A stretch of 64,000 nt of DNA, taken from positions 48,906 to 112,905 of the forward strand of contig JASEIU010000002.1 of the NCBI GenBank assembly GCA_030017715.1, read 5' to 3'. The notes below the pieces were generated by a model. That model saw nothing but the letters and a program-made list of their open reading frames with translations, did no database searches and had not been told where the DNA came from. Below, piece by piece: positions 8,712-19,996 of this stretch (position 1 is the stretch's first letter; each line of letters begins with the position of its first letter). This stretch comes from Candidatus Saccharicenans sp. Lineage in GTDB: Bacteria > Acidobacteriota > Aminicenantia > Aminicenantales > Saccharicenantaceae. Both the position numbers and the translations under genes were made by a program.

Positions 8712-8739
8712 TATATACAGCATTTTTCCCGGATGTCAA
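8712..8739 (-). promoter_or_regulatory. Strong sigma70-type promoter of the ATP-grasp/KamA operon
   Basis: Read on the minus strand, TTGACA (8734-8739) is followed after 16 bp by TATATA (8712-8717). Upstream are A-tracts resembling an UP element. It is one of the closest matches to consensus in the window and implies a 5' leader of roughly 100 nt before the ATG at 8608. Confidence 0.65.
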
Positions 8740-8793
8740 TACTTTTTTGGCTTTTTTATACTTTTTTTTGTGTAAAGGAATTTTAGGCCACTA

Positions 8794-9405
8794 TTAGTGG
8801 TGGCGGACAATCTCCTTCACCCGCATCAGCTGAACCTGGTAGGAACGCTCGATTTCTTCCAGGCGGGAGGAGATGGAGTGGATGGTCTCCTTGAGGCTGG
8901 GAATTAAAATGTATTCCAGGGCATTGACCCTTCTTCTGGTCACTTCTATTTCGTGAGCCAGGAGTTCCAGTTTTTTCCAGAGGCTGCAGAACTCCAGGAG
9001 CTCCGGCAGAATTTTCTGGAAATGCTTTATGGCCACATCCAGTTCGCTTTCGGTGAGAAACAGGTCGTAAGCTCCCGGTTGAAAACTGGTCAGCCGGAAT
9101 TCCGGAACGACCAGATTTAAGAGCCGGCCTTTTTCCACGGAAAATTCCAGGTCGCCCTCTCCCAGCAGTTCATCTATTTCCGAAGCCGGCTGGGCTGCCC
9201 GCACAGCCGCCGTGGCCCCGGTGATGATTTCAAATTCCCGGTCGACCTTCTGGTGAAGCTCGGCCAGCCGACGGGAAGCTTCCAGCAACTGCCGCATCAG
9301 TTCTTCGAGTTTATCCTTCAGCAGCTTGTGTCCCCTTTCGGCCAGAGACAGACGGCGGCGAAGCCGCAGCAGCTCCATCCGGTTGGGGTTGACCTTAAGC
9401 TTCAT
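8794..9405 (-). CDS. atpD: V-type ATPase subunit D (central rotor stalk)
   Basis: Subunit D is the coiled-coil central shaft that couples A3B3 to the membrane rotor. The 203-residue product starts with the family-typical KVNPNRMELLRLRRRLSLAERGHKLLKDK and is helical throughout, with a C-terminal EVTRRRVNALEYILIP motif diagnostic of V/A-type D subunits. Length is normal. It is the last gene of the operon, starting 33 bp after subunit B. A short palindrome, CCACTA-T-TAGTGG (8788-8800), straddles the stop codon but has no T-run. Confidence 0.95.
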   Translation of the reverse strand: MKLKVNPNRMELLRLRRRLSLAERGHKLLKDKLEELMRQLLEASRRLAELHQKVDREFEIITGATAAVRAAQPASEIDELLGEGDLEFSVEKGRLLNLVVPEFRLTSFQPGAYDLFLTESELDVAIKHFQKILPELLEFCSLWKKLELLAHEIEVTRRRVNALEYILIPSLKETIHSISSRLEEIERSYQVQLMRVKEIVRHH

Positions 9406-9438
9406 CTTCTCTCCTGCTGCTCCTGGAATATTGAGCCG

Positions 9439-10803
9439 TCAATAATATTTTTCCAGAAACTCCGGCCTGATTCTCTTCAGTTCTTTCTTCGGCAACTTAC
9501 GCATCAGTTTCCAGCCGAGTTCAATCGTCTCCTCAATCGTCCGGGCTTCGAACTCGCCCTGGCGGACAAACTCGGTTTCAAACAGGTCGGCAAATTTCAG
9601 GTACAGCCGGTCCAGGTCGCTGAGGGCGGCTTCTCCCAGGATCAGGGCCAGCTCCCTGGCTTCCTTGCCGCGGGCATAACAGGCAAACAATTGATTCAGA
9701 ACGTCGGCATGGTCCTCTCGGGTCTTGCCGGCGCCTATTCCTTTATCTTTTAATCGCGACAGGCTGGGCAGAACGTCAATGGGTGGATAAATTCCCTTGC
9801 GATGCAGTTCCCGGCTCAGGATGACCTGCCCTTCGGTAATATAACCGGTCAGGTCGGGAATGGGATGAGTCTTGTCGTCTTCGGGCATGGTCAGAATGGG
9901 AATCATGGTGATTGAGCCCTTTTTGTCCTTGATTCTTCCGGCCCTCTCGTACATGGTGGCCAGGTCGGTATAGAGATAGCCGGGATAGCCGCGGCGCCCC
10001 GGGATTTCTTTTCTGGCGGCAGAAATCTCGCGCAGAGCTTCGGCGTAGAAGGTCATGTCGACCAGAATCACCAGGACATGCATATCCAGTTCAAAGGCCA
10101 GGTATTCGGCACAGGTCAGGGCCAGGCGCGGGGTGGCGATTCTTTCGATGGCCGGCTCGTTGGCCAGGTTAAGAAAAAGCACCGCCCGCTCCAGGGCCCC
10201 GGTGTTGCGAAAATCCTCGATGAAGAAATTGGCTTCCTCAAAGGTGATACCCATGGCCGCAAAAACCACGGCGAACTTTTCTTCCTTGCCCAGAACCTTA
10301 GCCTGGCGGGCGATCTGGGCGGCAATCCGGGGATGTGGCAATCCGCTTCCGGAAAAAATCGGCAGCTTCTGGCCGCGGACCAGCGGGTTCATACCGTCGA
10401 TGGAGGAAATTCCGGTCTGGATGAATTCGGAAGGATAATCGCGGGCGTCGGGGTTGATGGGACTGCCGTTGATGTCCAGCCGTCGCCGGGCGATGATCTG
10501 TGGGCCGTTATCGCGTGGCCGGCCAGAGCCGTCAAACACCCGACCGATAATCTCTTCGGAAACCGGAAGCTGCTGGGAGCGGCCGAGAAATCTGACCCGG
10601 GACTGGTTGATGTCCAGGCCGACCGTGCCCTCAAACACCTGAACCACGGCCTGGTCGGTGGAAACTTCCAGCACCGTCCCGCGACGCAGGTGGCCGCGGG
10701 AGTCTTCTATTTCCACCAGCTCATTGTATTTGACGTCGGCAATCTTCTCCACGATGACCAGAGGTCCAACAATGTTGGAAACCGTTAAGTATTCTTTATG
10801 CAT
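9439..10803 (-). CDS. atpB: V-type ATPase subunit B (regulatory nucleotide-binding)
   Basis: The non-catalytic nucleotide-binding subunit of the V1 headpiece, about 454 residues. As expected for B, the P-loop is replaced by [34 protein letters not shown] and the arginine-bearing [11 protein letters not shown] segment are present. ATG 10803 is chosen, not the in-frame TTG at 10818, because AAGGTGAG lies directly upstream of 10803. It begins 11 bp after the subunit A stop. Confidence 0.96.
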   Translation of the reverse strand: MHKEYLTVSNIVGPLVIVEKIADVKYNELVEIEDSRGHLRRGTVLEVSTDQAVVQVFEGTVGLDINQSRVRFLGRSQQLPVSEEIIGRVFDGSGRPRDNGPQIIARRRLDINGSPINPDARDYPSEFIQTGISSIDGMNPLVRGQKLPIFSGSGLPHPRIAAQIARQAKVLGKEEKFAVVFAAMGITFEEANFFIEDFRNTGALERAVLFLNLANEPAIERIATPRLALTCAEYLAFELDMHVLVILVDMTFYAEALREISAARKEIPGRRGYPGYLYTDLATMYERAGRIKDKKGSITMIPILTMPEDDKTHPIPDLTGYITEGQVILSRELHRKGIYPPIDVLPSLSRLKDKGIGAGKTREDHADVLNQLFACYARGKEARELALILGEAALSDLDRLYLKFADLFETEFVRQGEFEARTIEETIELGWKLMRKLPKKELKRIRPEFLEKYY

Positions 10804-10814
10804 GGGACTCACCT

Positions 10815-12566
10815 TCAAACCTGAAGTGCCTTAAAAGAAGCGTCCACTTCCTTTTCCACCTGAAGCAGCGCCTCTTCATCCTCGGGCAGGTATTTCAGCT
10901 TGGAAATCCGGTCGCGAACTTCCAGAGAAACGATAGCGCTGAATTCACGGCCTTCATCCAGAGCCTGGCTGGCCCGGTGATGAAAATGGAGAATCGCCCG
11001 CAGCATCAGATACTGCTTACGCATGGAGGTATAGGTGTCCTGCGGATGGAAAGCGTTCTGATGCAGGAAATCTTCGCGGATTGAGCGGGCGGTTTCCAGA
11101 ATCAACCTTTCCTTGTAGGAGAGCGACTCCAGACCGATCAACCTGGCGATCTCCTGGAGTTCGGCTTCGAGCTCCAGCAGCTTCATCGCTTCCTGGCTGA
11201 GTTCAACGAAATCCTCGGCCACTTTTTCGGCGAAATATTTTTTCAGAGAATCGCGGTAGAGAGAATAACTCTGCAGCCAGTTGATGGCCGGGAAATGTCT
11301 CATATTGGCCAGACGGTCGTCGAGAGCCCAGAAAACCTTGACCACCTTCAAGGTGGCCTGGACTACCGGGTCGGACAGGTCGCCTCCGGGAGGGCTGACC
11401 GCGCCGATGACGCTCAGGGCTCCTATCCTTTCTTCCGAACCCGGGCAGATGACCTTGCCGGCTCGTTCATAAAATTCAGCCAGGCGGCTGGCCAGATAGG
11501 CCGGGTAACCTTCATCGCCCGGCATTTCCTCCATCCGGCCGCCAATTTCCCTCAGGGCTTCAGCCCAGCGGGAAGATGAGTCGGCCATCAGAGCCACCGA
11601 ATAGCCCATGTCGCGAAAATACTCGGCAATGGTCATGCCGGTGTAGATGGAGGCTTCGCGGGCAGCCACCGGCATGTTGGAGGTGTTGGCAATGATGACC
11701 GTTCTTTCCAGCAGCGGCCGGCCGGTGTTGGGGTCTTTCAATTCAGGAAAGCTCAGCAGCAGGTCGGCCACTTCGTTGCCGCGTTCGCCGCAGGCCACAT
11801 AAACAATAATCTGGGCGTCCGACCACTTGGCCAGCTGATGCTGAACGACGGTCTTGCCGCTGCCGAAAGGACCGGGCACGCAGGCCGTCCCGCCTTTGGC
11901 CAGGGGAAACAGGGTGTCGAGTATTCTCTGGCCGGTGACCAGCGGCTCAAAGGGCATTAACCTTTCTTTAACCGGGCGCTGTTTTCTGACCGGCCAGACC
12001 TGAAAAAGGTTCAACTCCCTGACCTGGCCCGAATCCTTCTTAATCCGGCAGACAATTTCGTCGACCGGAAATTCTCCTTCTTTGATCTCCAGGATTTCGC
12101 CGTCGCCGTTTTCCGGGACCATGATCCGATGCTGGATGAGCGGCGTTTCCTGGACGTGGCCGATGATATCCCCGGCCAGAACTCTGTCCCCCGGCTTTTT
12201 TACCGGCTTAAAAAGCCAGCGCTTTTCCCGGTCGAGAGCCGGAACTTCGATTCCGCGGGAAACGAATTCGCCGTGCCGGGCCCTGATGACGTCCAGCGGC
12301 CGCTGGATGCCGTCATAGATTGAGCCCAGAATTCCCGGACCAAGTTCCACCGACAGCGGCTTCTCAGTCAGGACTACCGGTTCCCCGGGCCCGACACCGG
12401 TGGTGTCTTCGTACACCTGGATGTAGGCCTGGTCGTTATTGAGTTCGATTATTTCTCCGATCAATCCCAGGTGCCCGACCTTGACCATGTCGTACATCTT
12501 GGCGCCGAGACACTCGGCCGCCACCACCAGGGGACCGGCCACGCGGATTATCTTACCTTGTCTCAT
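10815..12566 (-). CDS. atpA: V-type ATPase subunit A (catalytic)
   Basis: The catalytic ATP-hydrolysing/synthesising subunit, 583 residues. The Walker A motif is GPFGSGKT. The V/A-type non-homologous insertion lies before it, and [11 protein letters not shown](G)GRMEEMPG follows as in all A subunits. The start overlaps the subunit F stop by 14 bp. Together with subunits B, D, F, C, E, G/H, I and K it forms a complete rotary enzyme. Whether it makes or consumes ATP in vivo cannot be read from the genes. Confidence 0.97.
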   Translation of the reverse strand: MRQGKIIRVAGPLVVAAECLGAKMYDMVKVGHLGLIGEIIELNNDQAYIQVYEDTTGVGPGEPVVLTEKPLSVELGPGILGSIYDGIQRPLDVIRARHGEFVSRGIEVPALDREKRWLFKPVKKPGDRVLAGDIIGHVQETPLIQHRIMVPENGDGEILEIKEGEFPVDEIVCRIKKDSGQVRELNLFQVWPVRKQRPVKERLMPFEPLVTGQRILDTLFPLAKGGTACVPGPFGSGKTVVQHQLAKWSDAQIIVYVACGERGNEVADLLLSFPELKDPNTGRPLLERTVIIANTSNMPVAAREASIYTGMTIAEYFRDMGYSVALMADSSSRWAEALREIGGRMEEMPGDEGYPAYLASRLAEFYERAGKVICPGSEERIGALSVIGAVSPPGGDLSDPVVQATLKVVKVFWALDDRLANMRHFPAINWLQSYSLYRDSLKKYFAEKVAEDFVELSQEAMKLLELEAELQEIARLIGLESLSYKERLILETARSIREDFLHQNAFHPQDTYTSMRKQYLMLRAILHFHHRASQALDEGREFSAIVSLEVRDRISKLKYLPEDEEALLQVEKEVDASFKALQV

Positions 12567-12903
12567 TTTCTTTCCTTCCTCTGGTAAAGAGTGCGTCCGA
12601 ACCGATGGCTTTGATTGACAGCTCCCTCATCAGGTTTTCCACCGATTCCGAGCTGGCCCGGAAATCGGAAAAGCCGACGCAGACCGGAGCGAATTTATTA
12701 CTGAGCTCGGCCACTTCGGGCTTCAGGACCTCCAGCCAGGTTTCCTGAATCAGGCAGACGGCGTACTTTTCCTGAACCACCCGGGCCAGCATCGTCCGGG
12801 CCTGGTCAGGATTTTCGGGGGTCAGCACACTCAAGCCCAGGACTTTAAAAGGAGCGCAGAAATTGCGGTCTCCGATCACAGCCATCCGTCCGACTTCAGA
12901 CAT
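12553..12903 (-). CDS. atpF: V-type ATPase subunit F
   Basis: A small rotor-axle subunit, about 116 residues, that binds subunit D. It begins with MAVIGDRN, then the LGLSV and QEKYAVCLIQE strands of the Rossmann-like F fold. ATG 12903 is preferred to an in-frame GTG at 12912. It overlaps subunit C by 8 bp and subunit A by 14 bp, showing strong translational coupling. Confidence 0.85.
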   Translation of the reverse strand: MSEVGRMAVIGDRNFCAPFKVLGLSVLTPENPDQARTMLARVVQEKYAVCLIQETWLEVLKPEVAELSNKFAPVCVGFSDFRASSESVENLMRELSIKAIGSDALFTRGRKENETR

Positions 12904-13684
12904 AGGTCTCACTTATCCTTTCTCTAAGGATCGAGGCCGGAAGCTGCAGAAATTTTCCGGCCAGGACTATTCGCACCAGCTTCAGCTCGTGCCTGCGGGC
13001 CAGGCCGTAAGCGAAGAGCGGCTCAGGCCCGAAGGTAATCTGTTTAGCCTGCCTGAGATAAGCCAGCAGCAGGTTCTCCGTCTCCTTTTCCAGCGCTATC
13101 AGGCTCTCGGTTGAGGTCAGAAAATCAGTGGCCCGTTTCCAAAGCTCTCCGAACCGGCCCGACCGGATCAGCTGGTAAAACTCATCAAAACCGGACCCGT
13201 AATTTTCAAGAAATAGATTTTTTTCCAGGGAGCTGCCCGGAAGAAAATTCTCGGCCAGCCTTTCTACGGGCAACTCCAGATAGCTGCAGCGCAGAAAAAG
13301 CTTCAGGTTGGCCAGGTCAAGGCGCAGGCGGAAGTAATCCCGGATAAAACGATTGGTCGAAATCCCCAGCCGTCGGGAAATCTCGGCCGGATTTTCGGCG
13401 GCCAGGTAATCATGATAGAGCGACCTTTCCAGGAAAAGTTCTTCCAGGTTAAAGTCCAGGGTCATCCTCTCCTTGAGCAGAACCCGGTCCAGTCGGTCGG
13501 CATTGTCGACCAGCAACAGGTCTTCGCCGAATTTGCCGGCGTCGGAGATTAATTCCAGGGCTCTGGCCGGAGTTTCCGCCTCGGCTGCTTCCCGGAAAAC
13601 CTGATATGGAATCAAATAATTTTCCAGGGCCCGGACCCGTCCGACGGCAAAGGCATAATCCAGGGCAGCTATCTTGGTGGTCAT
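12896..13684 (-). CDS. atpC: V-type ATPase subunit C (AC39/d-type)
   Basis: A funnel-shaped adaptor between central stalk and proteolipid ring, 262 residues. The N-terminal YAFAVGRVRALE and the central YFRLRLDLANLKLFLR helix match the AC39/V-type C family; family members are commonly about 320-350 residues, so this copy is compact. Position between E and F is the canonical order. Its stop overlaps the F start. Confidence 0.85.
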   Translation of the reverse strand: MTTKIAALDYAFAVGRVRALENYLIPYQVFREAAEAETPARALELISDAGKFGEDLLLVDNADRLDRVLLKERMTLDFNLEELFLERSLYHDYLAAENPAEISRRLGISTNRFIRDYFRLRLDLANLKLFLRCSYLELPVERLAENFLPGSSLEKNLFLENYGSGFDEFYQLIRSGRFGELWKRATDFLTSTESLIALEKETENLLLAYLRQAKQITFGPEPLFAYGLARRHELKLVRIVLAGKFLQLPASILRERISETYV

Positions 13685-13685
13685 C

Positions 13686-14102
13686 TCAGATTTTCAACCA
13701 CTCCAGAATTTCGTTCTCCACTTCCTGGGAGAGTTCCTCGAGCAGCTTCTCCGGCGGCAGAGCTTCCTGCTTGAGTCCTTCCCGGGAGACGATTTCTTTC
13801 TTCAGCCTGACCTTTTTCAACTCCTCTTTCTGCAGGGCGGCAGCCAGGACTTTATTGATCAGCGCCCGCCTGGTTTTCAGCAACTCCATTCTCTTCTGCA
13901 GCTGGGCCTGGGTCAGGATCCGGCTGGCCTCCAGGCGGCCTTCGGCCTCGGCCTGGAGCAGTATGTTTTCAGCCTGCTTCCTGGCTTCCTGCTCGCTTTC
14001 CTTTTTTATCTGGTCCGCTTTCTGCCGGGCTTCGGCCAGGATTTTTTCCGCTTCCTGCCGGGCTTCCAGCTCAATTTTTTCCAGAATTTTTTCCAGACTC
14101 AT
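13686..14102 (-). CDS. atpE: V-type ATPase subunit E (peripheral stalk), short
   Basis: The 138-residue product begins with a long Ala/Glu/Lys heptad-rich helix (about residues 1-70), then a short globular region ending ENEILEWLKI. This is the peripheral-stalk E pattern, but E subunits are usually about 185-200 residues, and here the C-terminal globular domain is strongly reduced. It lies between K and C as expected and ends 1 bp before subunit C begins. No frameshift is seen, so the short form may be genuine. Confidence 0.75.
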   Translation of the reverse strand: MSLEKILEKIELEARQEAEKILAEARQKADQIKKESEQEARKQAENILLQAEAEGRLEASRILTQAQLQKRMELLKTRRALINKVLAAALQKEELKKVRLKKEIVSREGLKQEALPPEKLLEELSQEVENEILEWLKI

Positions 14103-14119
14103 CTTGACCCTGATAGGCG

Positions 14120-16546
<2,427 letters not shown>

Positions 16547-16547
<1 letters not shown>

Positions 16548-16927
16548 CAGTCAACCTTCCTTGATTCCACCAGTTCCGCCAGTCTGGAGGCAACCCGGTC
16601 CACGGCCTGGTTGAAGTTTTGTTCGGCAGTTTTGATTACTGCCGATTTCTCATCTTCCGCCTGCTGGTTAATGGTCCGGGCTTCAGCCCGGGCCTTTTCC
16701 ACAATTTCTTTTTTCAGCTGTTCAGCCTGCTTTCTGGCCTCAGCCAGAATCTTTTTTCTGGCTTCTTCCGCTTCTTCGGCGGCCTGCCTTAAAAGGTCGG
16801 GAGCCGTCCGCGTCCGGGTTTCTTCCATCATTTGCCGGGCGCGTTCCTCGGTTTCTCTGACCCGCTGCAATGCTTGCCGGGTCTGGTCTTCGGCCGGAAT
16901 GGCTGTCTTCAGTTCTTTTTCATCCAT
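16547..16927 (-). CDS. V-type ATPase subunit G/H (peripheral stalk coiled coil)
   Basis: A highly charged helical protein of about 126 residues, rich in Glu, Ala, Arg and Gln with heptad pattern (residues 20-105) and no hydrophobic segment. This is what is expected for the second peripheral-stalk subunit that pairs with E. It is first in the operon, where this subunit usually sits. ATG 16927 is chosen over 16951 because the predicted transcription start lies at about 16952. Sequence identity is low-complexity, so the call rests on position and composition. Confidence 0.75.
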
Positions 16928-16958
16928 GTCTTCATCCGCCTTTGATTTCAAAAACCAT

Positions 16959-16986
16959 ATTATATCTCAGTCCTTGACTGTTCGAA
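16959..16986 (-). promoter_or_regulatory. Predicted promoter of the V-ATPase operon
   Basis: On the minus strand TATAAT (16959-16964) lies upstream of the first V-ATPase gene, with a weak TTCGAA at the -35 position, 16 bp away. The spacer contains the small palindrome CAGTC-AAG-GACTG (16968-16980), which could be an operator. Only the -10 element is convincing. Confidence 0.45.
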
Positions 16987-17008
16987 CCTTTTCTGTCCTG
17001 ATTTCGAT

Positions 17009-17031
17009 ATCGGCCGGAACGACCGGCCGAT
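17009..17031. terminator. GC-rich hairpin after the unrecognised gene
   Basis: ATCGGCCGG-AACGA-CCGGCCGAT forms a perfect 9-bp stem immediately after the stop of the neighbouring minus-strand gene. There is no T-tract, so it may be a factor-assisted terminator or mRNA-stabilising hairpin. Confidence 0.4.
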
Positions 17032-17033
17032 CG

Positions 17034-17813
17034 TCAGGCCATCAATTCCTGGTGGAGGTAATAAGCTTTTTCCGGCAGTTTTTTCTTCCGCCAGCCTTCC
17101 ACCAGAGAAAACATCTTTGAGGACGGCTCCAGCGGCGGCAGGTTGAAAACCAGAAAAGCTCCGGCCTCCGCCAGCTCCTTTACGAAAGAATACGACTGGC
17201 CGCGGTCCACATGGAGCGCCAGCCGGCCGCCGTTTCTTTTTATGGCTTTAACCATATCCAGAAGCATAATTTCTGAATCTTCCTCAAAATATTTATTGGA
17301 AATATGAAGCCAGCAATTTTTTAGACCGACCTCAGACAGATTTTCTTCCGGATTTTTGTGGTGATAATAGACCAGGCTGCTCCGCGACCGCGAGACCTCT
17401 CCGGCCAGCCTGCTCAGCGACTCCGCAGGCCAATCCTTCTCCCGGCTGGAGACAAAGATGGAGTCGAACAGCTCAACTTCATGGAAGAGCTCCGCCTCCG
17501 GCTTAAGTTCCCCATGAAGGAAATAAAAGAGGCGGCAGCCCCGGGGTTTTAATCTAACATCAATTTGACTCAAGACCTGAAAATCCGGGCGGGCCAGGTC
17601 GGAAGTATAAAAAGAAAAAGGAAAATCGGCCAGAAGCTCGAGCTCCTCGGGAGCGAAGCGGCCGGTATCCAGCAGGCTTATCTTAATTTTCCTGGCGGCC
17701 GCGGCTTCCAGAAGGTCCCTCAGGCCGGGCAGTTCGTAGTGGTCATCGCGAATGATTAACCGGCTCTTTTTCTCAAGCTGTTCGACCTGCAGTTCGGTAT
17801 TCAATTGGGTCAT
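17034..17813 (-). CDS. Unrecognised conserved-looking cytoplasmic protein
   Basis: About 259 residues with no signal peptide or membrane segment when started at ATG 17813. An earlier in-frame start at 17879 would add a hydrophobic N-terminus of 22 residues. I do not recognise the family. The sequence alternates hydrophobic strands and charged helices (IRDDHYELPGLRDLLEAA, RLKPRGCRLFYFLHGEL, GGRLALHVDRGQSYSFVKEL), suggesting an alpha/beta fold. Ends are free of obvious metal or P-loop motifs. It lies just upstream of the V-ATPase operon in the same direction but is separated by a hairpin and a promoter, so a functional link is not implied. Confidence 0.6.
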   Translation of the reverse strand: MTQLNTELQVEQLEKKSRLIIRDDHYELPGLRDLLEAAAARKIKISLLDTGRFAPEELELLADFPFSFYTSDLARPDFQVLSQIDVRLKPRGCRLFYFLHGELKPEAELFHEVELFDSIFVSSREKDWPAESLSRLAGEVSRSRSSLVYYHHKNPEENLSEVGLKNCWLHISNKYFEEDSEIMLLDMVKAIKRNGGRLALHVDRGQSYSFVKELAEAGAFLVFNLPPLEPSSKMFSLVEGWRKKKLPEKAYYLHQELMA

Positions 17814-18004
17814 TGGATTTATTAAATTAACATCTAAGAAGGGCAGTGTCAATAAATACCCCGCCGTTCCGGCAGACAAAAATGCTGTTCTCGGGGATTA
17901 TTTTTTTAGGCCTTAGCGTTAGCAATTGCTTTATGTTTGTCCCCCCTCGACTGCGGCCCTTTTGAATTGGCCGCGAGTCAGCCTCAACGGCCGCGGCTTC
18001 TGTT

Positions 18005-18694
18005 CTATTTAATCGAATAGCTCAGGACCACCAGAAACTGCCGGCTGCGAACGACGGGATAAGGCTCATCCGGCGGCCGCCAGCCTTTATAAAGATTCAG
18101 CAACCCCGGTTCATAGCGCAACTCAAAGCCTATGCTTCTTTTGTTAAGCTGCAGCTCAAAACCCAGCCCGAGAATCAGGGCCAGGTCGGACTTGCGGGTC
18201 TCAAGGTCGAGGTCGGCTTCGATTGTTTCTCTGTAAACCTGGCTGGCCTCCGGCGCTTCAAAAATCTGGCAGCGATGCGAAAGGATGAAAGAATAATCAA
18301 AACCGGCTAATACATAGGGCCTGGGGCTTTTCAGGAAATGGTATTTAACCAGCAGGGGAATTGAAATTTCGCTTATCCGGTATTCATATTTGTATGAAGT
18401 AAACAGCATAGTCTCAAGACTGAAAGCACTCCCGGTTTCTTTGTACAGCGCATCGAGCTCGAGTTCCAGCTTCGGCCTGAGGGAGAATTCCAGGCCGATC
18501 CCGCCAAAATAAGAAACCCTGCCTTCCTTGAAAGGATTAAGACTGCTTCGCGAATCCCAGCCGTAGGTGACCGGATCAGGCCAGCGGGAAGAGTAGCTGG
18601 AGGAAAGCAAACCTATTATTCGCTTGAACTCAAAAGCCTGGCCGGGTGTGGCCAGGAGGGCTATCAAGAGAAGAGAGGAAATTAGCTTTTTCAT
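18005..18694 (-). CDS. Outer-membrane beta-barrel protein with signal peptide
   Basis: About 229 residues. The N-terminus is a clear Sec signal peptide (KKLISSLLLIALLATPGQA, cleavage after residue 20). The rest alternates aromatic/hydrophobic and polar residues and ends in an amphipathic strand (QFLVVLSYSIK) like outer-membrane barrels of the OmpA/PorT-like beta-barrel families. ATG 18694 follows GGAGGCGGG. The barrel is small, probably 8-10 strands. Function unknown; it is monocistronic with its own promoter. Confidence 0.75.
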   Translation of the reverse strand: MKKLISSLLLIALLATPGQAFEFKRIIGLLSSSYSSRWPDPVTYGWDSRSSLNPFKEGRVSYFGGIGLEFSLRPKLELELDALYKETGSAFSLETMLFTSYKYEYRISEISIPLLVKYHFLKSPRPYVLAGFDYSFILSHRCQIFEAPEASQVYRETIEADLDLETRKSDLALILGLGFELQLNKRSIGFELRYEPGLLNLYKGWRPPDEPYPVVRSRQFLVVLSYSIK

Positions 18695-18808
18695 TTCCCG
18701 CCTCCTTATTGTTTCCGGGGAAAGCGGTCGCCAGCCCCGCTTCAACCGACAGGCCATGATTTCTTATCAGGCCACGGCTTTCCGGCCGACTTCTGATTCC
18801 ATTTTAAA

Positions 18809-18836
18809 ATTATGTTCTGCTCCCGCCTCCTGTCAA
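18809..18836 (-). promoter_or_regulatory. Promoter of the beta-barrel gene
   Basis: Minus-strand TTGACA (18831-18836), 16-bp spacer, CATAAT (18809-18814). Predicted leader of about 105 nt. It is divergent from the queC promoter next to it. Confidence 0.55.
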
Positions 18837-18849
18837 GTCAGCGCCGGGG

Positions 18850-18878
18850 TTGAGCCCGAAACCGGCCTGGGGTATGAT
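18850..18878 (+). promoter_or_regulatory. Predicted promoter of queCDE
   Basis: TTGAGC (18850-18855), 17-bp spacer, TATGAT (18873-18878), about 28 bp before the queC ATG. No preQ1-riboswitch-like structure was recognised in the short leader. Confidence 0.45.
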
Positions 18879-18905
18879 TTAAGCGCCTGGCCATAAGATT
18901 TTAAT

Positions 18906-19652
18906 ATGAAGACCGAGACCAAGAAAAAAACCGAAGGCTCTGCCGGAAAGACCCGGGCTGGCGCCTGCCTGATTCTTTTCTCCGGCGGACTGGACTCCAC
19001 CACGGCCCTCTACTGGGCCCTCAACCGCTATCAACGGGTGCAGCCGGTTGTTTTCGACTACGGGCAGAGGCACCGAATAGAAATCAGGCTGGCCCGAAAA
19101 ACCTGTCGCCGGCTCAGCCTTTGGCCGCTCATCATAAAGGTTGACCTGAGGCAGATCGGCGGTTCGGCCCTGACCGACGAGAAGATCAAAGTTCCTGCTT
19201 TTAAGAAAATGGAAGAAATCAGGGAGGGGCTGCCGCCGACCTACGTGCCGTTTCGAAACGGCCTGTTTCTGTCGCTGGCCGCGGCGCTGGCCGAACGTCT
19301 GGGAATCTATGACCTGATCTGCGGCTTTAACGTCATCGACTCGCCCAATTATCCGGACACTACGGCGTCTTTCGTTCGGGCCATGAACCGGGCGATTAAC
19401 GAGGGCACCGGCGCCAGATTCAGCCGGCGGAAATTCAGAATCATAGCTCCTTTCCTCAAGCTCAAAAAATCCGAAATAATAAGGCTGGGCTTAAGACTCG
19501 GCGCCGACTACTCCTATTCCATAAGTTGCTATTCCGGAGGCGAGGCACCCTGCGGCCGCTGTTCATCCTGTCTGCTGCGGCAGAAGGCCTGGGAAGAAGC
19601 CGGGGCCAGGGACCATCTGCTCGAGCGCCTGAAAAAGGAGGGCAAGATATGA
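18906..19652 (+). CDS. queC: 7-cyano-7-deazaguanine (preQ0) synthase
   Basis: QueC converts 7-carboxy-7-deazaguanine and ammonia to preQ0 using ATP. The 248-residue product has the PP-loop SGGLDSTT (residues 26-33), the internal FVPFRNG-type segment YVPFRNGLFLSLA, and the C-terminal zinc site CYSGGEAPCGRCSSC. A 16-residue basic N-terminal extension precedes the usual start. It is the first gene of queC-queD-queE, overlapping queD by 4 bp. Confidence 0.95.
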   Translation: MKTETKKKTEGSAGKTRAGACLILFSGGLDSTTALYWALNRYQRVQPVVFDYGQRHRIEIRLARKTCRRLSLWPLIIKVDLRQIGGSALTDEKIKVPAFKKMEEIREGLPPTYVPFRNGLFLSLAAALAERLGIYDLICGFNVIDSPNYPDTTASFVRAMNRAINEGTGARFSRRKFRIIAPFLKLKKSEIIRLGLRLGADYSYSISCYSGGEAPCGRCSSCLLRQKAWEEAGARDHLLERLKKEGKI

Positions 19653-19996
19653 GCTGGAAATTAAGGGTCAGGGACAAATTCTCCGCCGCCCATTATCTTC
19701 GCGAATATAAAGGCAAGTGCGAGAAGCTCCACGGGCACACCTTCCAGGTGGAAGTGGAAATAACTGTCAGCGAGCTCGACCGCACAGGCATCGGCATCGA
19801 CTTCACCGAAATCAAAAAGAGACTGGCCGAAATTCTTCCCGACCATACGCTTCTCAACGAGGCTTTCGATTTCAACCCTTCGGCCGAGAATCTGGCCCGC
19901 GAAATCTACCGGAGGTTAAGGGCTTTTTATCCGGTCACGGCCGTTACCGTCTGGGAGTCCGAGGATGCCGCAGCCACCTATACTGAAGGTCAGTGA
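19649..19996 (+). CDS. queD: 6-carboxy-5,6,7,8-tetrahydropterin synthase
   Basis: QueD turns dihydroneopterin triphosphate into 6-carboxytetrahydropterin, the second step of the deazapurine pathway. The 115-residue protein has the zinc-binding FSAAHYL and LHGHTF histidines and the catalytic Cys in YKGKCEKLHGH, plus the C-terminal WESEDAAATY. ATG 19649 overlaps the queC stop (ATGA). A longer open frame starting at 19526 lies within queC and is not used. Confidence 0.95.
   Translation: MSWKLRVRDKFSAAHYLREYKGKCEKLHGHTFQVEVEITVSELDRTGIGIDFTEIKKRLAEILPDHTLLNEAFDFNPSAENLAREIYRRLRAFYPVTAVTVWESEDAAATYTEGQ

Noticed and set aside
8788..8800. Palindrome CCACTATTAGTGG over the stop codon of V-ATPase D as a terminator
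   Set aside because: In the transcribed direction it is followed by A-rich, not T-rich, sequence and has a one-base loop.
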